Of a stretch of 64,000 nucleotides of DNA, positions 1 through 8,476 are shown one piece after another (positions within the stretch are counted from its first letter, which is position 1; each line of letters opens with the position of its first letter). The DNA is taken from the NCBI RefSeq assembly GCF_004359195.1, contig NZ_CP037954.1:2790001-2854000 (forward strand), in the 5' to 3' direction. This DNA comes from Chryseobacterium salivictor. Lineage in GTDB: Bacteria > Bacteroidota > Bacteroidia > Flavobacteriales > Weeksellaceae. The notes beneath the pieces are model-generated. The model worked only from the letters and a program-made list of their open reading frames with translations. It was not told the DNA's origin and made no database searches. The position numbers and the translations under genes were made by a program.

Positions 1-519
1 GGAAACAGAAGCCGCCTTGTAAAACCTGTTATTTTTATAATTATAACATCTTTAATTTATACGCTTATAAGTCATTTTTTTCATATTGAAGAGGAATATA
101 TCAAATACGAAGGATCGGAAAAATCTTCGGTTTTCAAAATTGTACGGTGGTTACAGGCAAATTATGGCTATATGAATATTTTGACAGGTATATTTATTGC
201 GGTCTGGCTAAAATTGGTTTTTAAAAAATATAAATACAACTTTTTTGAATTGCTCGTAATGTTATGTTTTGTATTGGGGATTCCAATGTTGATCTATGCT
301 TTTTTTGCTTTTATCGAAGGAATTACGGATATCAGATTATTAAACATCGCAGGAATAATTGGGGTGATTTATGTAATTTGGGCAATGGCTCATTTCTTTG
401 AAAAAATGAAAACAGTTAACTATTTCAAAGCACTGGTCTGCTATGTATTGGGATTAATCACATTCTTCATTTTTATATTTGCAATAGGCATAACCACTGA
501 CGTGCTGACAAAACATTGA
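1..519 (+). CDS. DUF3667-type membrane protein, C-terminal part (cut by left edge)
   Basis: The reading frame is open from base 1 to the stop at 517-519, so the gene begins outside the window; the ATG at 172 is internal. The visible 172 residues hold about four hydrophobic segments and begin with a GNRSRLVKPVIF stretch. This resembles the 'GKR..Y..P..F' segment before the membrane part of DUF3667 proteins, a Bacteroidetes family that normally has an N-terminal zinc-ribbon-like region, which would lie off the left edge. The function of the family is unknown. The assignment rests on my recollection of the family pattern and not on a search. Confidence 0.6.
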   Translation, partial: GNRSRLVKPVIFIIITSLIYTLISHFFHIEEEYIKYEGSEKSSVFKIVRWLQANYGYMNILTGIFIAVWLKLVFKKYKYNFFELLVMLCFVLGIPMLIYAFFAFIEGITDIRLLNIAGIIGVIYVIWAMAHFFEKMKTVNYFKALVCYVLGLITFFIFIFAIGITTDVLTKH

Positions 520-620
520 AAAGTACGATTAGTTACTTTTAATATATTGGTAAATTCATGGACATCTTCTATGACGGTGACCACAGGAAATATTCGGCAG
601 TGGCGAAAACCAATTGAAAT

Positions 621-658
621 AAAAAAGTGCGGAGAAAAAATTTGAATTTTCCCCGCAC
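621..658 (-). terminator. Rho-independent terminator of the TonB receptor gene
   Basis: GTGCGG (627-632) pairs with CCGCAC (653-658), extended inward by GAAAA/TTTTC across one mismatch. On the minus strand a run of six T follows (621-626). It lies about 105 bases after the receptor's stop codon. Confidence 0.7.
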
Positions 659-763
659 GTCAATTGCGTTATGGATATCTGGAATCAGTAATAAAAATAT
701 TTTTATTCTGCGCCTTTTTAAGTGTAACGTTTAATGATCACGCTGTAATCCCAACATCTTTAC

Positions 764-3151
764 CTAAAATTCAAATATAAACCCAAAATACGGCAGCGGA
801 GAAGACCGTTTGATCTGTTCATAATGGAAATTATAAACCTGCTCATCTTTCGGTGCATTTGGATTATGTATGATGCCATTCCCGCTCGCGTCCCGCTCTA
901 AACCAATGACAGGCAAAGCACTTGGATTGTCGGATCCGTAAACATTCACCACATCTACATAGAAAGTCAACTGCCATTTGTTGAAAATCCATTTCTTTTC
1001 TACGCGGATATCCAACTGATGAACCAGATTTCCGCGAAGGGTGTTGAGTTGGCTGTAATCTGAAACCGGTCCGTTCGTAATATTCCAGTTGTACACGAGT
1101 TCACTCCTGTTGATATCATACGGTGTTTGCGGAAAACCACTTTGCATGCGGAATCTTGCACCGATATTCCAGTTTCTTTTAAAATATTTTCCACCGGTCA
1201 AGGATAAAATATGTCTGCTGTCCCAACTTGATGGTAATAAATCGCCTTTTGCATCACTAAATTTAGAATAACCGAAAGTGTAAGAAGCAATTCCGTAAAA
1301 ATCATTGACGGTTCTTTTTTGCGCTAGAACTTCCACGCCATACGTTTCACCAGTTCCGCGACTGTCTAGAGGTTCGGTTCCCACCACACCAAAATCACCG
1401 CCAAGATTGGCCAGCGAAATTTGATTTCTTAATGAGAACGGATAGTTGCGGTATTTTTTATAATACCCTTCTAAAGTAATGCGCAGATTATCTTTACCGT
1501 TAAACTCAAAACCAGTGACGACCTGCGTGTTTTTGATATATTTCAAAGTATTTTTATTCACCAGATTCCCGTTTTGCTGAAAACCTAACGCCGTGTAAGT
1601 CGGCAACATATAATAGATTCCGGCATTGGCATTAAAGGAAAACTGCTCGGCAAACAGATACCTCAAAGAAGCTCTGGGAGAAAACTGTTCTAAAGGATTA
1701 TTGGTAAGCTCAGAATAATTGCTGGCATCTAAACGGAATCCGGCAGAAACTTCCATCTTATTGTCAAATAATTTTTTTGCGCCCTGAAGATACAATCCGT
1801 ACTGAAACAGATCGAGATCAGAATCCGACTGATCGGTAACCGGTCCGTTTTGAGTAACGGTTTTTACAAACGACCGGTTGGTAAAATTGGAGAAATTAAG
1901 ATGGGCACCCGAGCTTAGTTTATAATCCGCAATCCGGAAATTACGGTCCACCCGGATTTTATTTTCACTCTCCTGGGAATGATAATCCAGCAGTAAATTC
2001 TCCGGAATTTCTATATTTTTAAAATATTTGGTGGATTTATTATCGAGCATATTTCGGCTCCAGGTAAAAAGCCAGTTCCCGTTTTCTACCAAATGACGGT
2101 ATCCCGTTCCGATGGTATAATTCCATTGTGGGGAAACCGGCAACCTTTCAATTAATGTTTGATTGTACAGAGATTCATTGGCTTTTTCATTAAATTTAAA
2201 TTCATCAAGCGCGCCTAAACCCAGAAAATAAAGTTCATCACCCGATCGGAATTTTTTAGAAATTTTAAAAGTAGCATCGCTGTAAGACGGTAAAAACGGA
2301 AGTCCCATCGCTTTAAATAAAAACTGAAGATTGGATTTCCGTGCGCTGAAAAGTCCGGTCCAGGATTGATCTCTGGAAAGTGGGCCATCGGCCATCAACT
2401 GAATATCATCAAAACCCACCACTCCTTTATAACCGATTTTATCTTTTCGGGCCTGTTTTAAATTAAATTCAAAAAGCGAAGATAAAGCACCGTTTCGGTT
2501 GGCTGGAAATGCACCGCTGTAAAAATCGACATCTTTAATAAAATCAATGGTCAGGATTCCTTTTGGCCCGCCACTCGCACCCTGAGTCTGAAAATGGTTG
2601 ATCACCGGAACTTCAATTCCATCGACGTAAAATTTGTTTTCGGCGGAAGAACCACCGCGGATAAACAAATCATTTCTAAAAGTCGCTGTGGTGCCCACTC
2701 CCGGAAAAGAAAGAATTGCTTTCGAAATATCCCGGTTGGAACCCGCATTTTTCTGAACTTCTTCACTTGTAATATTCCGCAGAGAAAGCGGACTTTCGGC
2801 CGTAGATTTATAGGCTTTTTTGGAAATGACGACCTCATCAATATTCGCCGTTGACAGTTTGGTAAGCCCAACCGAAAAACTTAGATTTTGATTCGGCAGA
2901 ACATCGATATCCTTTAAAAGTCCTTCTGAATAACCTTCCGAAGAAACTTGAAACTGATAAACCCCTACCGGAAGATTGGATAATGATACATTTCCGTCGC
3001 CCCGGAATTGAATGTCCGTAGCGTTTACCGTTACCGTTGCAGAAAGCGGTTTCTTGCTGAAATCGTCATATACATTAATGTTGATGCTTCCGGTTTGTGC
3101 AGAAAATAGGGACGCAAATAATAGTGCGAATAATAAAGATAATTGATTCAT
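764..3151 (-). CDS. TonB-dependent outer-membrane receptor
   Basis: A 795-residue protein with a signal peptide (residues 1-18, ending FSAQ), a carboxypeptidase-regulatory-like beta domain (about 22-100), a plug domain (about 107-230, with the motifs ISKAILSFPGVG, DLFIRGG and FYVDGIEVP) and a long beta-barrel region that ends in the aromatic residue expected of outer-membrane proteins (YFGFIFEF). Such receptors import a ligand across the outer membrane using TonB-ExbBD energy. No SusD partner, siderophore genes or regulator adjoin it, so the substrate cannot be inferred. It is not the SusC subtype, which is longer and paired with SusD. The nearest downstream gene on its strand is off the window; a terminator follows. 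Confidence 0.9.
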   Translation of the reverse strand: MNQLSLLFALLFASLFSAQTGSININVYDDFSKKPLSATVTVNATDIQFRGDGNVSLSNLPVGVYQFQVSSEGYSEGLLKDIDVLPNQNLSFSVGLTKLSTANIDEVVISKKAYKSTAESPLSLRNITSEEVQKNAGSNRDISKAILSFPGVGTTATFRNDLFIRGGSSAENKFYVDGIEVPVINHFQTQGASGGPKGILTIDFIKDVDFYSGAFPANRNGALSSLFEFNLKQARKDKIGYKGVVGFDDIQLMADGPLSRDQSWTGLFSARKSNLQFLFKAMGLPFLPSYSDATFKISKKFRSGDELYFLGLGALDEFKFNEKANESLYNQTLIERLPVSPQWNYTIGTGYRHLVENGNWLFTWSRNMLDNKSTKYFKNIEIPENLLLDYHSQESENKIRVDRNFRIADYKLSSGAHLNFSNFTNRSFVKTVTQNGPVTDQSDSDLDLFQYGLYLQGAKKLFDNKMEVSAGFRLDASNYSELTNNPLEQFSPRASLRYLFAEQFSFNANAGIYYMLPTYTALGFQQNGNLVNKNTLKYIKNTQVVTGFEFNGKDNLRITLEGYYKKYRNYPFSLRNQISLANLGGDFGVVGTEPLDSRGTGETYGVEVLAQKRTVNDFYGIASYTFGYSKFSDAKGDLLPSSWDSRHILSLTGGKYFKRNWNIGARFRMQSGFPQTPYDINRSELVYNWNITNGPVSDYSQLNTLRGNLVHQLDIRVEKKWIFNKWQLTFYVDVVNVYGSDNPSALPVIGLERDASGNGIIHNPNAPKDEQVYNFHYEQIKRSSPLPYFGFIFEF

Positions 3152-3189
3152 AAAGAAATTGATCTATTTTTTTTTAAATATAAGAAATG

Positions 3190-3642
3190 TTAAATGAAAT
3201 CGAGGGTCATTAAATACACGACAAACGCTGTAAATCCAGTGTAAACCAACCCTATAAACACGGCAATTCCCAGTCTTTTGTGAGACACCGAAAATTTTCC
3301 GGGCAGTGTTTTTTTAAATTTCCGACGGGACTTTATCATCAGAAAAGTCCATAAAATATAGGTGAGCACTGCACCGGTAATGTGAGCGGCGAGAAGGGTT
3401 TTAAAAACCGGATTATCGGCATGGGAACTGTCTTTGAACATGCTTCCCGAGCCACCCGAAAAACGGATGAGCAACTCCAACACCAGAACCGCCGCGATGC
3501 AGAATACATACACAAGCGTTTGTATTTTTTTATGGGTTTTATAATCTTTCTCTCTTGCTTTTTTAATGGCGTAATAACTAAAAGCCGGCGCGAGAAGCGT
3601 TATGACCAAAACGCCCGTCATAATGAAAACGGTTAAACTCAT
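3190..3642 (-). CDS. Small four-helix membrane protein, DUF420-like
   Basis: A 150-residue protein with four predicted membrane helices (about 5-25, 41-60, 82-105, 125-146) and conserved-looking histidines (THKKIQ near 37, AAHITG near 87, SHKRLG near 120). The pattern resembles the DUF420 family, which includes CtaM/YozB, a protein needed for cytochrome oxidase maturation in Firmicutes. No oxidase gene is nearby, so a role in haem-copper oxidase assembly is only a family-based suggestion. It lies 38 bases upstream of the TonB receptor start on the same strand and may share its transcript. The divergent neighbour is the LytS-type kinase. Confidence 0.5.
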   Translation of the reverse strand: MSLTVFIMTGVLVITLLAPAFSYYAIKKAREKDYKTHKKIQTLVYVFCIAAVLVLELLIRFSGGSGSMFKDSSHADNPVFKTLLAAHITGAVLTYILWTFLMIKSRRKFKKTLPGKFSVSHKRLGIAVFIGLVYTGFTAFVVYLMTLDFI

Positions 3643-3731
3643 GAATATTTATTTAATGCTGCAAAAATGCAACTAAGAAACAAGGAATTCAAATTTATTA
3701 GACGAACCGGCAGTTTTTCGGGACGAATTTT

Positions 3732-3764
3732 TTGTTAATACGGAAAAAAAATGATGTAATTTGC
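3732..3764 (+). promoter_or_regulatory. Promoter of the LytS/LytTR pair
   Basis: TTG at 3732-3734 is followed after 22 bases by TAATTTGC (3757-3764), which resembles the Bacteroidetes -33/-7 promoter with one base missing from TAnnTTTG. Transcription would start near 3768-3771, at the GTG codon taken as the gene start. This argues against translation beginning at the in-frame TTG at 3732. Confidence 0.45.
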
Positions 3765-3770
3765 ATCATC

Positions 3771-4823
3771 GTGAATCAACTGAATATCCTTAAAAAATCT
3801 TTACCTCCCGTTCTCGCGTGGCTTTCACTGGCAATTATTTTGTTGGTGCTGGTTCCATTGGCTTATCCGGTGAAATTACCGCTGGAATATCATTTTTATA
3901 ACTTCATCTTATTTTGGATTCTTTTTGGGGTTTATTATCTGAATGTGAATTTCCTTATCCCGATCATTTACAAAAAATACGGCCTCATTTCTTATCTCGG
4001 AAGTATTATCATCATTGGGATTGTTACGATTTTCTTCATGGATGAGATCCAAAATGCACTCCAAATCCGGCAATTAATTCATCAAAGATTAAATCCGAAT
4101 GAACCCTACGTTCGAAAAAGAAACGTTTTTATTTACTTCTACATCATTATTTTATTAGCCATTATTTTACTTTCGGGAATAATTTTGCAGTTGGTGAGAA
4201 AATGGAACCGGGAAGAGAAAAACAACAGTATTCTTCGGGAAGAAAAGGCTAAAGCAGAATTAATGACTTTAAAAGCCCAGATTCATCCGCACTTCTTCTT
4301 TAATACCCTCAATACGATTTATGCCCTCTCCCATTCCGATGTCCCGCAATCTCAGGAAGCTTTGCTGAAACTTTCAAAAATGATGCGTTTCGCAATGAAT
4401 GAAGAAAACCGCGAAAAGGTAAAACTGCAGGAAGAGATGGAGTTTATTAAAAATTATCTCGATTTAATGAAGCACCGCTTGCCAACTAACGTAGGTTTTA
4501 AAGCTGATATTTTAGACGTAAAATCCGATATAGAAATCGTTCCCATGATTTTACTGACCTTTATCGAAAACTGTTTCAAACATGGAATTACGACGGAAAA
4601 ACCATGCGGAATCAGCATTGAAACGCAACTGAAAGGCACTACATTTACGCTGAAAACGCAGAATGACATTTTTGAAAACAAGGCAAACGCTCTTGATTCT
4701 TCAGAAATTGGAATCGACAATACCGTCAGGCGTTTAGATATCTTATATCCGCAAAATTACACCTACCGATCCCACAAAGAAAACGGAACCTATTATTGTG
4801 AACTGCAAATCAATCTGAAATGA
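3771..4823 (+). CDS. LytS/YehU-type sensor histidine kinase
   Basis: A 350-residue membrane sensor kinase. Four hydrophobic segments fill the first 140 residues and a short coiled-coil linker follows. The His_kinase-type phosphoacceptor region HPHFFFNTLNTIYALSH (residues 172-188) carries the histidine, and an ATP-binding region contains the N-box FIENCFKHGI. It would autophosphorylate and pass the phosphate to the adjacent LytTR response regulator, with which it overlaps by ATGA. I chose GTG at 3771 because the open frame's TTG at 3732 coincides with a promoter -33 element. The signal is unknown. Confidence 0.85.
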   Translation: MNQLNILKKSLPPVLAWLSLAIILLVLVPLAYPVKLPLEYHFYNFILFWILFGVYYLNVNFLIPIIYKKYGLISYLGSIIIIGIVTIFFMDEIQNALQIRQLIHQRLNPNEPYVRKRNVFIYFYIIILLAIILLSGIILQLVRKWNREEKNNSILREEKAKAELMTLKAQIHPHFFFNTLNTIYALSHSDVPQSQEALLKLSKMMRFAMNEENREKVKLQEEMEFIKNYLDLMKHRLPTNVGFKADILDVKSDIEIVPMILLTFIENCFKHGITTEKPCGISIETQLKGTTFTLKTQNDIFENKANALDSSEIGIDNTVRRLDILYPQNYTYRSHKENGTYYCELQINLK

Positions 4824-5527
4824 AAATACGCTGTGTTGCCTTGGATGATGAACCTTTAGCACTGAAACTGCTTTCAGAATTCCTTTCAAAAATCGAGTTC
4901 TTACAGCTGGAAGCCTCATTTTCTTCCACGCCGGACGCTTTGAAATACATTTCTGAAAAAGAGATTGACTGTATTTTTCTGGATATTGAAATGCCCGGTT
5001 TAAACGGAATCGACCTGAGTAAAATCTTAAATAATTTTACAAAAAAACCCGAAATCGTTTTCGTAAGCGCTTATGGGAAATATGCAGTCGACGGCTTTAA
5101 ACCGGATGGAGCCGATTTTCTGCTGAAGCCTTACAGTTTTGAAGAATTAAAAGACGCCGCCCAAAAAGTGTTGAATTCCATTGAATTCAAAAACACCAAA
5201 ACGACCGATGATTCTTTCTTTATTAAAATTGATGCGCAACAGGTCAAACTGATCTCATCTGAGATTCTGTATATCGAAAGCATGCGGGATTATGTGAAAA
5301 TCTACACCAAAAACCGCGATGTCCCGTATATTCCTTTGATGACTTTAAAAAAAATTAAAACCGTTTTAAACGGGAAATATTTTCTGCAGATCAACCGCTC
5401 CCAAATCATCAACATTTCAAAAATAAGTGCTTACGGAAAAAACAGCCTGACCGTGACAGGAAAAAAATTTGCAGTAACCGGGAAATTTCAGAAGGAATTT
5501 GAGAGGCGTAAACTGACTTTTGTATAA
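4820..5527 (+). CDS. LytTR-family response regulator
   Basis: A 235-residue two-domain regulator. The receiver domain (1-120) shows the acidic pair DDE (9-11), phosphoacceptor Asp55 in FLDIEMPG, and the conserved Lys in LLKPYSFEE. A LytTR DNA-binding domain (about 135-230) carries ILYIESMRDYVKIYT and FLQINRSQIINIS. The start codon overlaps the kinase stop by four bases, so the two are translationally coupled and form one two-component system. In flavobacteria such pairs often control nearby or scattered genes; the targets cannot be told from this window. Confidence 0.9.
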   Translation: MKIRCVALDDEPLALKLLSEFLSKIEFLQLEASFSSTPDALKYISEKEIDCIFLDIEMPGLNGIDLSKILNNFTKKPEIVFVSAYGKYAVDGFKPDGADFLLKPYSFEELKDAAQKVLNSIEFKNTKTTDDSFFIKIDAQQVKLISSEILYIESMRDYVKIYTKNRDVPYIPLMTLKKIKTVLNGKYFLQINRSQIINISKISAYGKNSLTVTGKKFAVTGKFQKEFERRKLTFV

Positions 5528-5553
5528 TACATTTGGCATTCAACGCCGCGTCT

Positions 5554-5722
5554 TTATTGCTCATCCCAATGAAGTCCACCAGAATCGTCACCATAACGAA
5601 TTCTAAAATAGAGATCCGGTCTTTTATCCCCAGCAGGATACTGATTTATAAAAACCTTTTAAAACGCTGTCATAAAATAGTTTTCCGACCTTGATTTGGG
5701 CTTCATTGCGGAGGTATAAAAA
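5554..5722 (-). pseudogene. Frameshifted remnant of an unidentified protein gene
   Basis: On the minus strand, one frame reads LYLRNEAQIKVGKLFYDSVL and, after a single shift near 5655, another reads NQYPAGDKRPDLYFRIRYG and continues through DDSGGLHWDEQ to a stop at 5554-5556. The two halves look like one protein broken by an indel in a homopolymer-rich stretch, and an in-frame stop closes it upstream. I do not recognise the family. The rest of 5528-5858 holds nothing I can assign. Confidence 0.35.
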
Positions 5723-5858
5723 TTAAAACACACCGATTTTAAATTGGAAGTTTTTTTGGAAATCTATAAATCAGCCCTTTACCTTCGTTTTTGCTCCACC
5801 AATCTAAGAACGCTGAATAAAATCCATGGAACGACGATTAATTTTTCAGTTTTTAAAA

Positions 5859-5887
5859 TTGTTTAGAAATTAAATGTTGTATATTTG
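5859..5887 (+). promoter_or_regulatory. Promoter of initiator tRNA
   Basis: TTG (5859-5861), an 18-base spacer, and a perfect TATATTTG (5880-5887) match the Bacteroidetes promoter. The tRNA begins 11 bases after the -7 element. Confidence 0.75.
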
Positions 5888-5898
5888 CACCATAATAA

Positions 5899-5971
<73 letters not shown>

Positions 5972-5977
5972 CTAAAC

Positions 5978-6009
5978 AAAGAGAATCAAAAAATTGGTTC
6001 TCTTTTTTT
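5978..6009 (+). terminator. Terminator after initiator tRNA
   Basis: AAAGAGAA (5978-5985) pairs with TTCTCTTT (5998-6005), followed by a T run to 6009. In the following spacer (6010-6197) a 20-base motif close to TTTTCAGATTATCCAAA occurs twice, near 6089 and 6159; no gene is visible there. Confidence 0.8.
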
Positions 6010-6197
6010 GTGTGTTCTTTTTGTTTTATGTTTGAATGATCAATGCTGCGTAATTTTTCAGCCATTTTAACAAATCATTTTTTCCTTTTCAGATGATCCA
6101 AAATTTTTGCTTAGTCCCAAGTTTTGATGCCGATCCTCCTTTTTAAATTTTCAGATTATCCAAATTTTCGGAATCCGGCTCGGAAAGAAATTTCCAT

Positions 6198-6233
6198 AAA
6201 AAAATCCCTATAAGTATAAACTTATAGGGATTT
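6198..6233 (-). terminator. Terminator after tRNA-Ser
   Basis: AAATCCCTATAAG (6202-6215) pairs with CTTATAGGGATTT (6221-6233); on the minus strand a T run follows the hairpin. Confidence 0.8.
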
Positions 6234-6237
6234 GTGC

Positions 6238-6321
6238 GGAGAACTAGGGATTCGAACCCCAGGACCTGTTACAGTCAACAGTTTTCAAGACTGCCGCAAT
6301 CGACCACTCTGCCAGTTCTCC
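6238..6321 (-). tRNA. tRNA-Ser (TGA)
   Basis: The minus strand reads GGAGAACTGG... and ends ...CCTAGTTCTCC. The acceptor is GGAGAAC/GTTCTCC, the anticodon loop CTTGAAA gives anticodon TGA, and a long variable arm follows, as expected for a class II serine tRNA. The T-arm GGGGTTCGAATCCC is intact. CCA is not encoded. Confidence 0.95.
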
Positions 6322-6351
6322 AATGAAATTGATTTCTCTTTTTCAGTGGTG

Positions 6352-6382
6352 CAAATATAAAGACCTTTTATATATTGACCAA
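6352..6382 (-). promoter_or_regulatory. Promoter of tRNA-Ser
   Basis: On the minus strand TTG (complement of 6380-6382), a 20-base spacer and a perfect TATATTTG (complement of 6352-6359) form a Bacteroidetes promoter 30 bases before the tRNA. Confidence 0.7.
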
Positions 6383-6429
6383 ATTATTTTTACAAAAAAG
6401 TTTTAAATCCTTCATTATCAAAGGGAAAA

Positions 6430-6795
6430 TTAATTCTTAATGACTTGCAAACCCAGATAAACAGCGGCTAAACCCACCATAACACTCAATAAAATATAAA
6501 ATATCAATATCGGATAGTGCCCACTTTGCCATAATGAATAGCTTTCGGCGGAAAAAGTAGAGAAGGTGGTGAACCCTCCACAAAATCCGGTAATCAACAG
6601 AAACTTCAAATAATTATCTACTTTTATGAAATAAGATGTAAGCACGCCGATCAAAAAACAACCAATCATGTTCACCAAAAAAGTACCCATCGGAAAGGAA
6701 TTGATATTCCATAACTTCTGGGTATAGTTGGAAACCAGGAAACGCAGTACGCTTCCCAATCCTCCTCCTATGAATATGTAAAATAGATTTTTCAT
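6430..6795 (-). CDS. crcB: CrcB/Fluc fluoride channel
   Basis: A 121-residue membrane protein with four helices that matches CrcB (Fluc), a dimeric channel exporting fluoride. Visible motifs are [10 protein letters not shown] at the N-terminus, [14 protein letters not shown] in helix 2 and [13 protein letters not shown] in helix 3, the polar Phe/Thr/Ser track that lines the pore. The length is normal. I place the start at 6795 (MKNLFYIF); the frame extends six codons further upstream without family support. No fluoride riboswitch motif is visible upstream. The gene stands alone between tRNA-Ser and trxB; the spacer to trxB holds a short repeat array. Confidence 0.92.
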   Translation of the reverse strand: MKNLFYIFIGGGLGSVLRFLVSNYTQKLWNINSFPMGTFLVNMIGCFLIGVLTSYFIKVDNYLKFLLITGFCGGFTTFSTFSAESYSLWQSGHYPILIFYILLSVMVGLAAVYLGLQVIKN

Positions 6796-6862
6796 TTTTA
6801 AGTAACCATCCAATGCCCGATCTTAAAAGTCTCTGCCCGGCAAAAAAAATGTCCGCCCACAC

Positions 6863-6930
6863 ACTTGGCTCCTTTTACTTGGCTTTCTTTACTTTTACTT
6901 GGCTCTTTTTACTTTTTACTTGGTTCATTT
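6863..6930. repeat. Degenerate tandem repeat of an ACTTGGCTCTTTT-type unit
   Basis: ACTTGGCT or ACTTGGTT recurs four times (from 6863, 6878, 6897 and 6918), separated by T-rich stretches of varying length. On the minus strand the unit reads AGCCAAGTAAAAG. It fills the spacer between trxB and crcB. Confidence 0.7.
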
Positions 6931-6939
6931 CACCCGACT

Positions 6940-7881
6940 CTACGCCAGTTCGCCTAAATACTTCTCCGCATCCATAGCAGCCATACAACCACTACCTGCC
7001 GCAGTAATCGCCTGTCTGTACTGACTGTCCTGCACATCACCCGCCGCGAAAACTCCTGGTAAATTCGTTTTCGTTGAACCTGGAAGCGTGTTGATATATC
7101 CGTTCTCGTCTAAATTGATCTGACCTTTGAATATATCTGTATTCGGTTGGTGTCCGATTGCGATAAAGATGCCGTGAACATCAATTTTTGAGGTCTCCTG
7201 AGTTTGATTGTTAATCACCACAGCTCTTTCAACCAAAGAATTTTCGCCTTCAATTCCGGTCAGTTCGTGATTGAATAACACTTCGATATTCGGGGTATTG
7301 CTCACGCGGTGAATCATCGCTTTGGAAGCACGGAAATGGTCTTTTCTCACCAGCATTGTAACTTTGCTGCACAACTTTGCCAGATAAGTAGCTTCCTCCG
7401 CTGCGGTATCTCCTGCTCCAACAACAACAACTTCTTTGCCTTTGTAGAAAAATCCGTCACAGGTTGCACAGGCAGAAACTCCTCCACCGGAATATTTTTT
7501 CTCGTCATCCAGGCCTAAATATTTTGCAGTCGCACCGGTAGAAATAATGACGGATTTGGCCCAAATTTCTTTTTTTCCTGCCCAAAGCTTGTGAATCCCA
7601 CCAACTTCCTGAGAAAATTCAGCTTTGGTAATCATTTCGTAATGAACTTTGGTTTCGAATCTTTCGGCTTGTTTTTGCAGATCCATCATCATTTCGGGAC
7701 CGGTAATTCCGTTCGGATATCCAGGAAAATTGTCAACTTCGGTTGTGGTCGTTAATTGTCCGCCTGGTTCAAGACCAGTGTATAACTCAGGTTTCAAGTC
7801 GGCTCTGGCCGCATAAATCGCAGCAGTAAAACCGGATGGTCCGGAACCTACGATGACGCAGTCTAAAATATTGTCTTCCAT
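6940..7881 (-). CDS. trxB: Thioredoxin-disulfide reductase
   Basis: A 313-residue flavoenzyme that uses NADPH to reduce thioredoxin in the cytoplasm. FAD-binding GSGPSGFTAAIYAA lies at residues 12-25, the redox-active CATC at 138-141, the NADPH-binding GAGDTAAEEA at 155-164 and the second FAD motif FAAGDVQDSQYRQ near 285-297. The length is normal for the low-molecular-weight bacterial enzyme. The gene is monocistronic: 595 bases of repeat-rich spacer separate it from holA upstream, and crcB follows after 144 bases. No thioredoxin gene adjoins it. Confidence 0.97.
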   Translation of the reverse strand: MEDNILDCVIVGSGPSGFTAAIYAARADLKPELYTGLEPGGQLTTTTEVDNFPGYPNGITGPEMMMDLQKQAERFETKVHYEMITKAEFSQEVGGIHKLWAGKKEIWAKSVIISTGATAKYLGLDDEKKYSGGGVSACATCDGFFYKGKEVVVVGAGDTAAEEATYLAKLCSKVTMLVRKDHFRASKAMIHRVSNTPNIEVLFNHELTGIEGENSLVERAVVINNQTQETSKIDVHGIFIAIGHQPNTDIFKGQINLDENGYINTLPGSTKTNLPGVFAAGDVQDSQYRQAITAAGSGCMAAMDAEKYLGELA

Positions 7882-8334
7882 TATTTAAAATTAGATTTAA
7901 AATTGAATTTTTAAAGTTTTCAAAAATCGGGATTTATTTCGGGTTATCGAATTATTTGGCGATGAATTTTTTCGATGACTGAAAATGCGGGATCATTTTG
8001 CATTTGAAATTACTTTAATAAAAAGCGTTTAAAAGTAAGAATGCAAAAAAAGAGGAATACTTTCTTAGAAACAGACTAGATATATTATAAACACATAAGA
8101 CACATTAGTTTCTAATATTTTCATTAGAAAAAAGGACACATTAGTTGGAAAATCAAAGATTTTCTTAACTCATCCCGTTTTGGGAACGGGACAAGTTGTG
8201 AACTGATGTGACTTATTTATTTTTAGTTTTACTCAACTTATGTCTTAAAAATAAAAATAGTTTTTAAAACTAAACAGGCTCTAAAAGAAAACTTTCTAAT
8301 CATGACATGAAAAAATCTTGTTAAAAAATCCCAA
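7882..8334. other. Intergenic stretch upstream of trxB, no gene
   Basis: I see no coding frame. GACACATTAGTT occurs twice (near 8099 and 8136), and a short hairpin CCCGTTTTGGGAACGGG lies near 8178. It looks like accumulated interspersed-repeat debris. Confidence 0.5.
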
Positions 8335-8417
8335 CCGCGACCCGACCTGAATGGAGCTCTTTTTGCGGAACGAAGTGGAATAAAAAAGCGGGAATGGAGG
8401 GCGGAAATGTCGCCCCC
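8335..8417 (+). repeat. Dispersed intergenic repeat, copy A
   Basis: It contains CCCGACCTGAATGGAG, GCGGAACGAAGTGGAATAAA and the closing GTCGCCCCC. The CCCGACCTGA core is shared with copies near 17.8 and 39.4 kb, and the GGAACGAAGTGGAA-like part with the copy near 57.2 kb. Confidence 0.6.
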
Positions 8418-8476
8418 AAAAAAAATATAAAGTAAACATTCGACGCAGTCAAATAGTCGCCCAAAAAAGATAGATA

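Noticed and set aside
2594-2871. 86-89 codon frames on both strands inside the TonB receptor gene
   Set aside because: They overlap a well-supported gene and read as shadows of its codons, with unnatural composition.
6863-6930. CRISPR array
   Set aside because: Units are about 8-13 bases with irregular, T-rich spacers and no cas gene nearby.
6796-6939. Fluoride riboswitch before crcB
   Set aside because: The conserved GG-N-GAUGG core and pseudoknot of the fluoride riboswitch are not visible; the spacer holds only a T-rich repeat.
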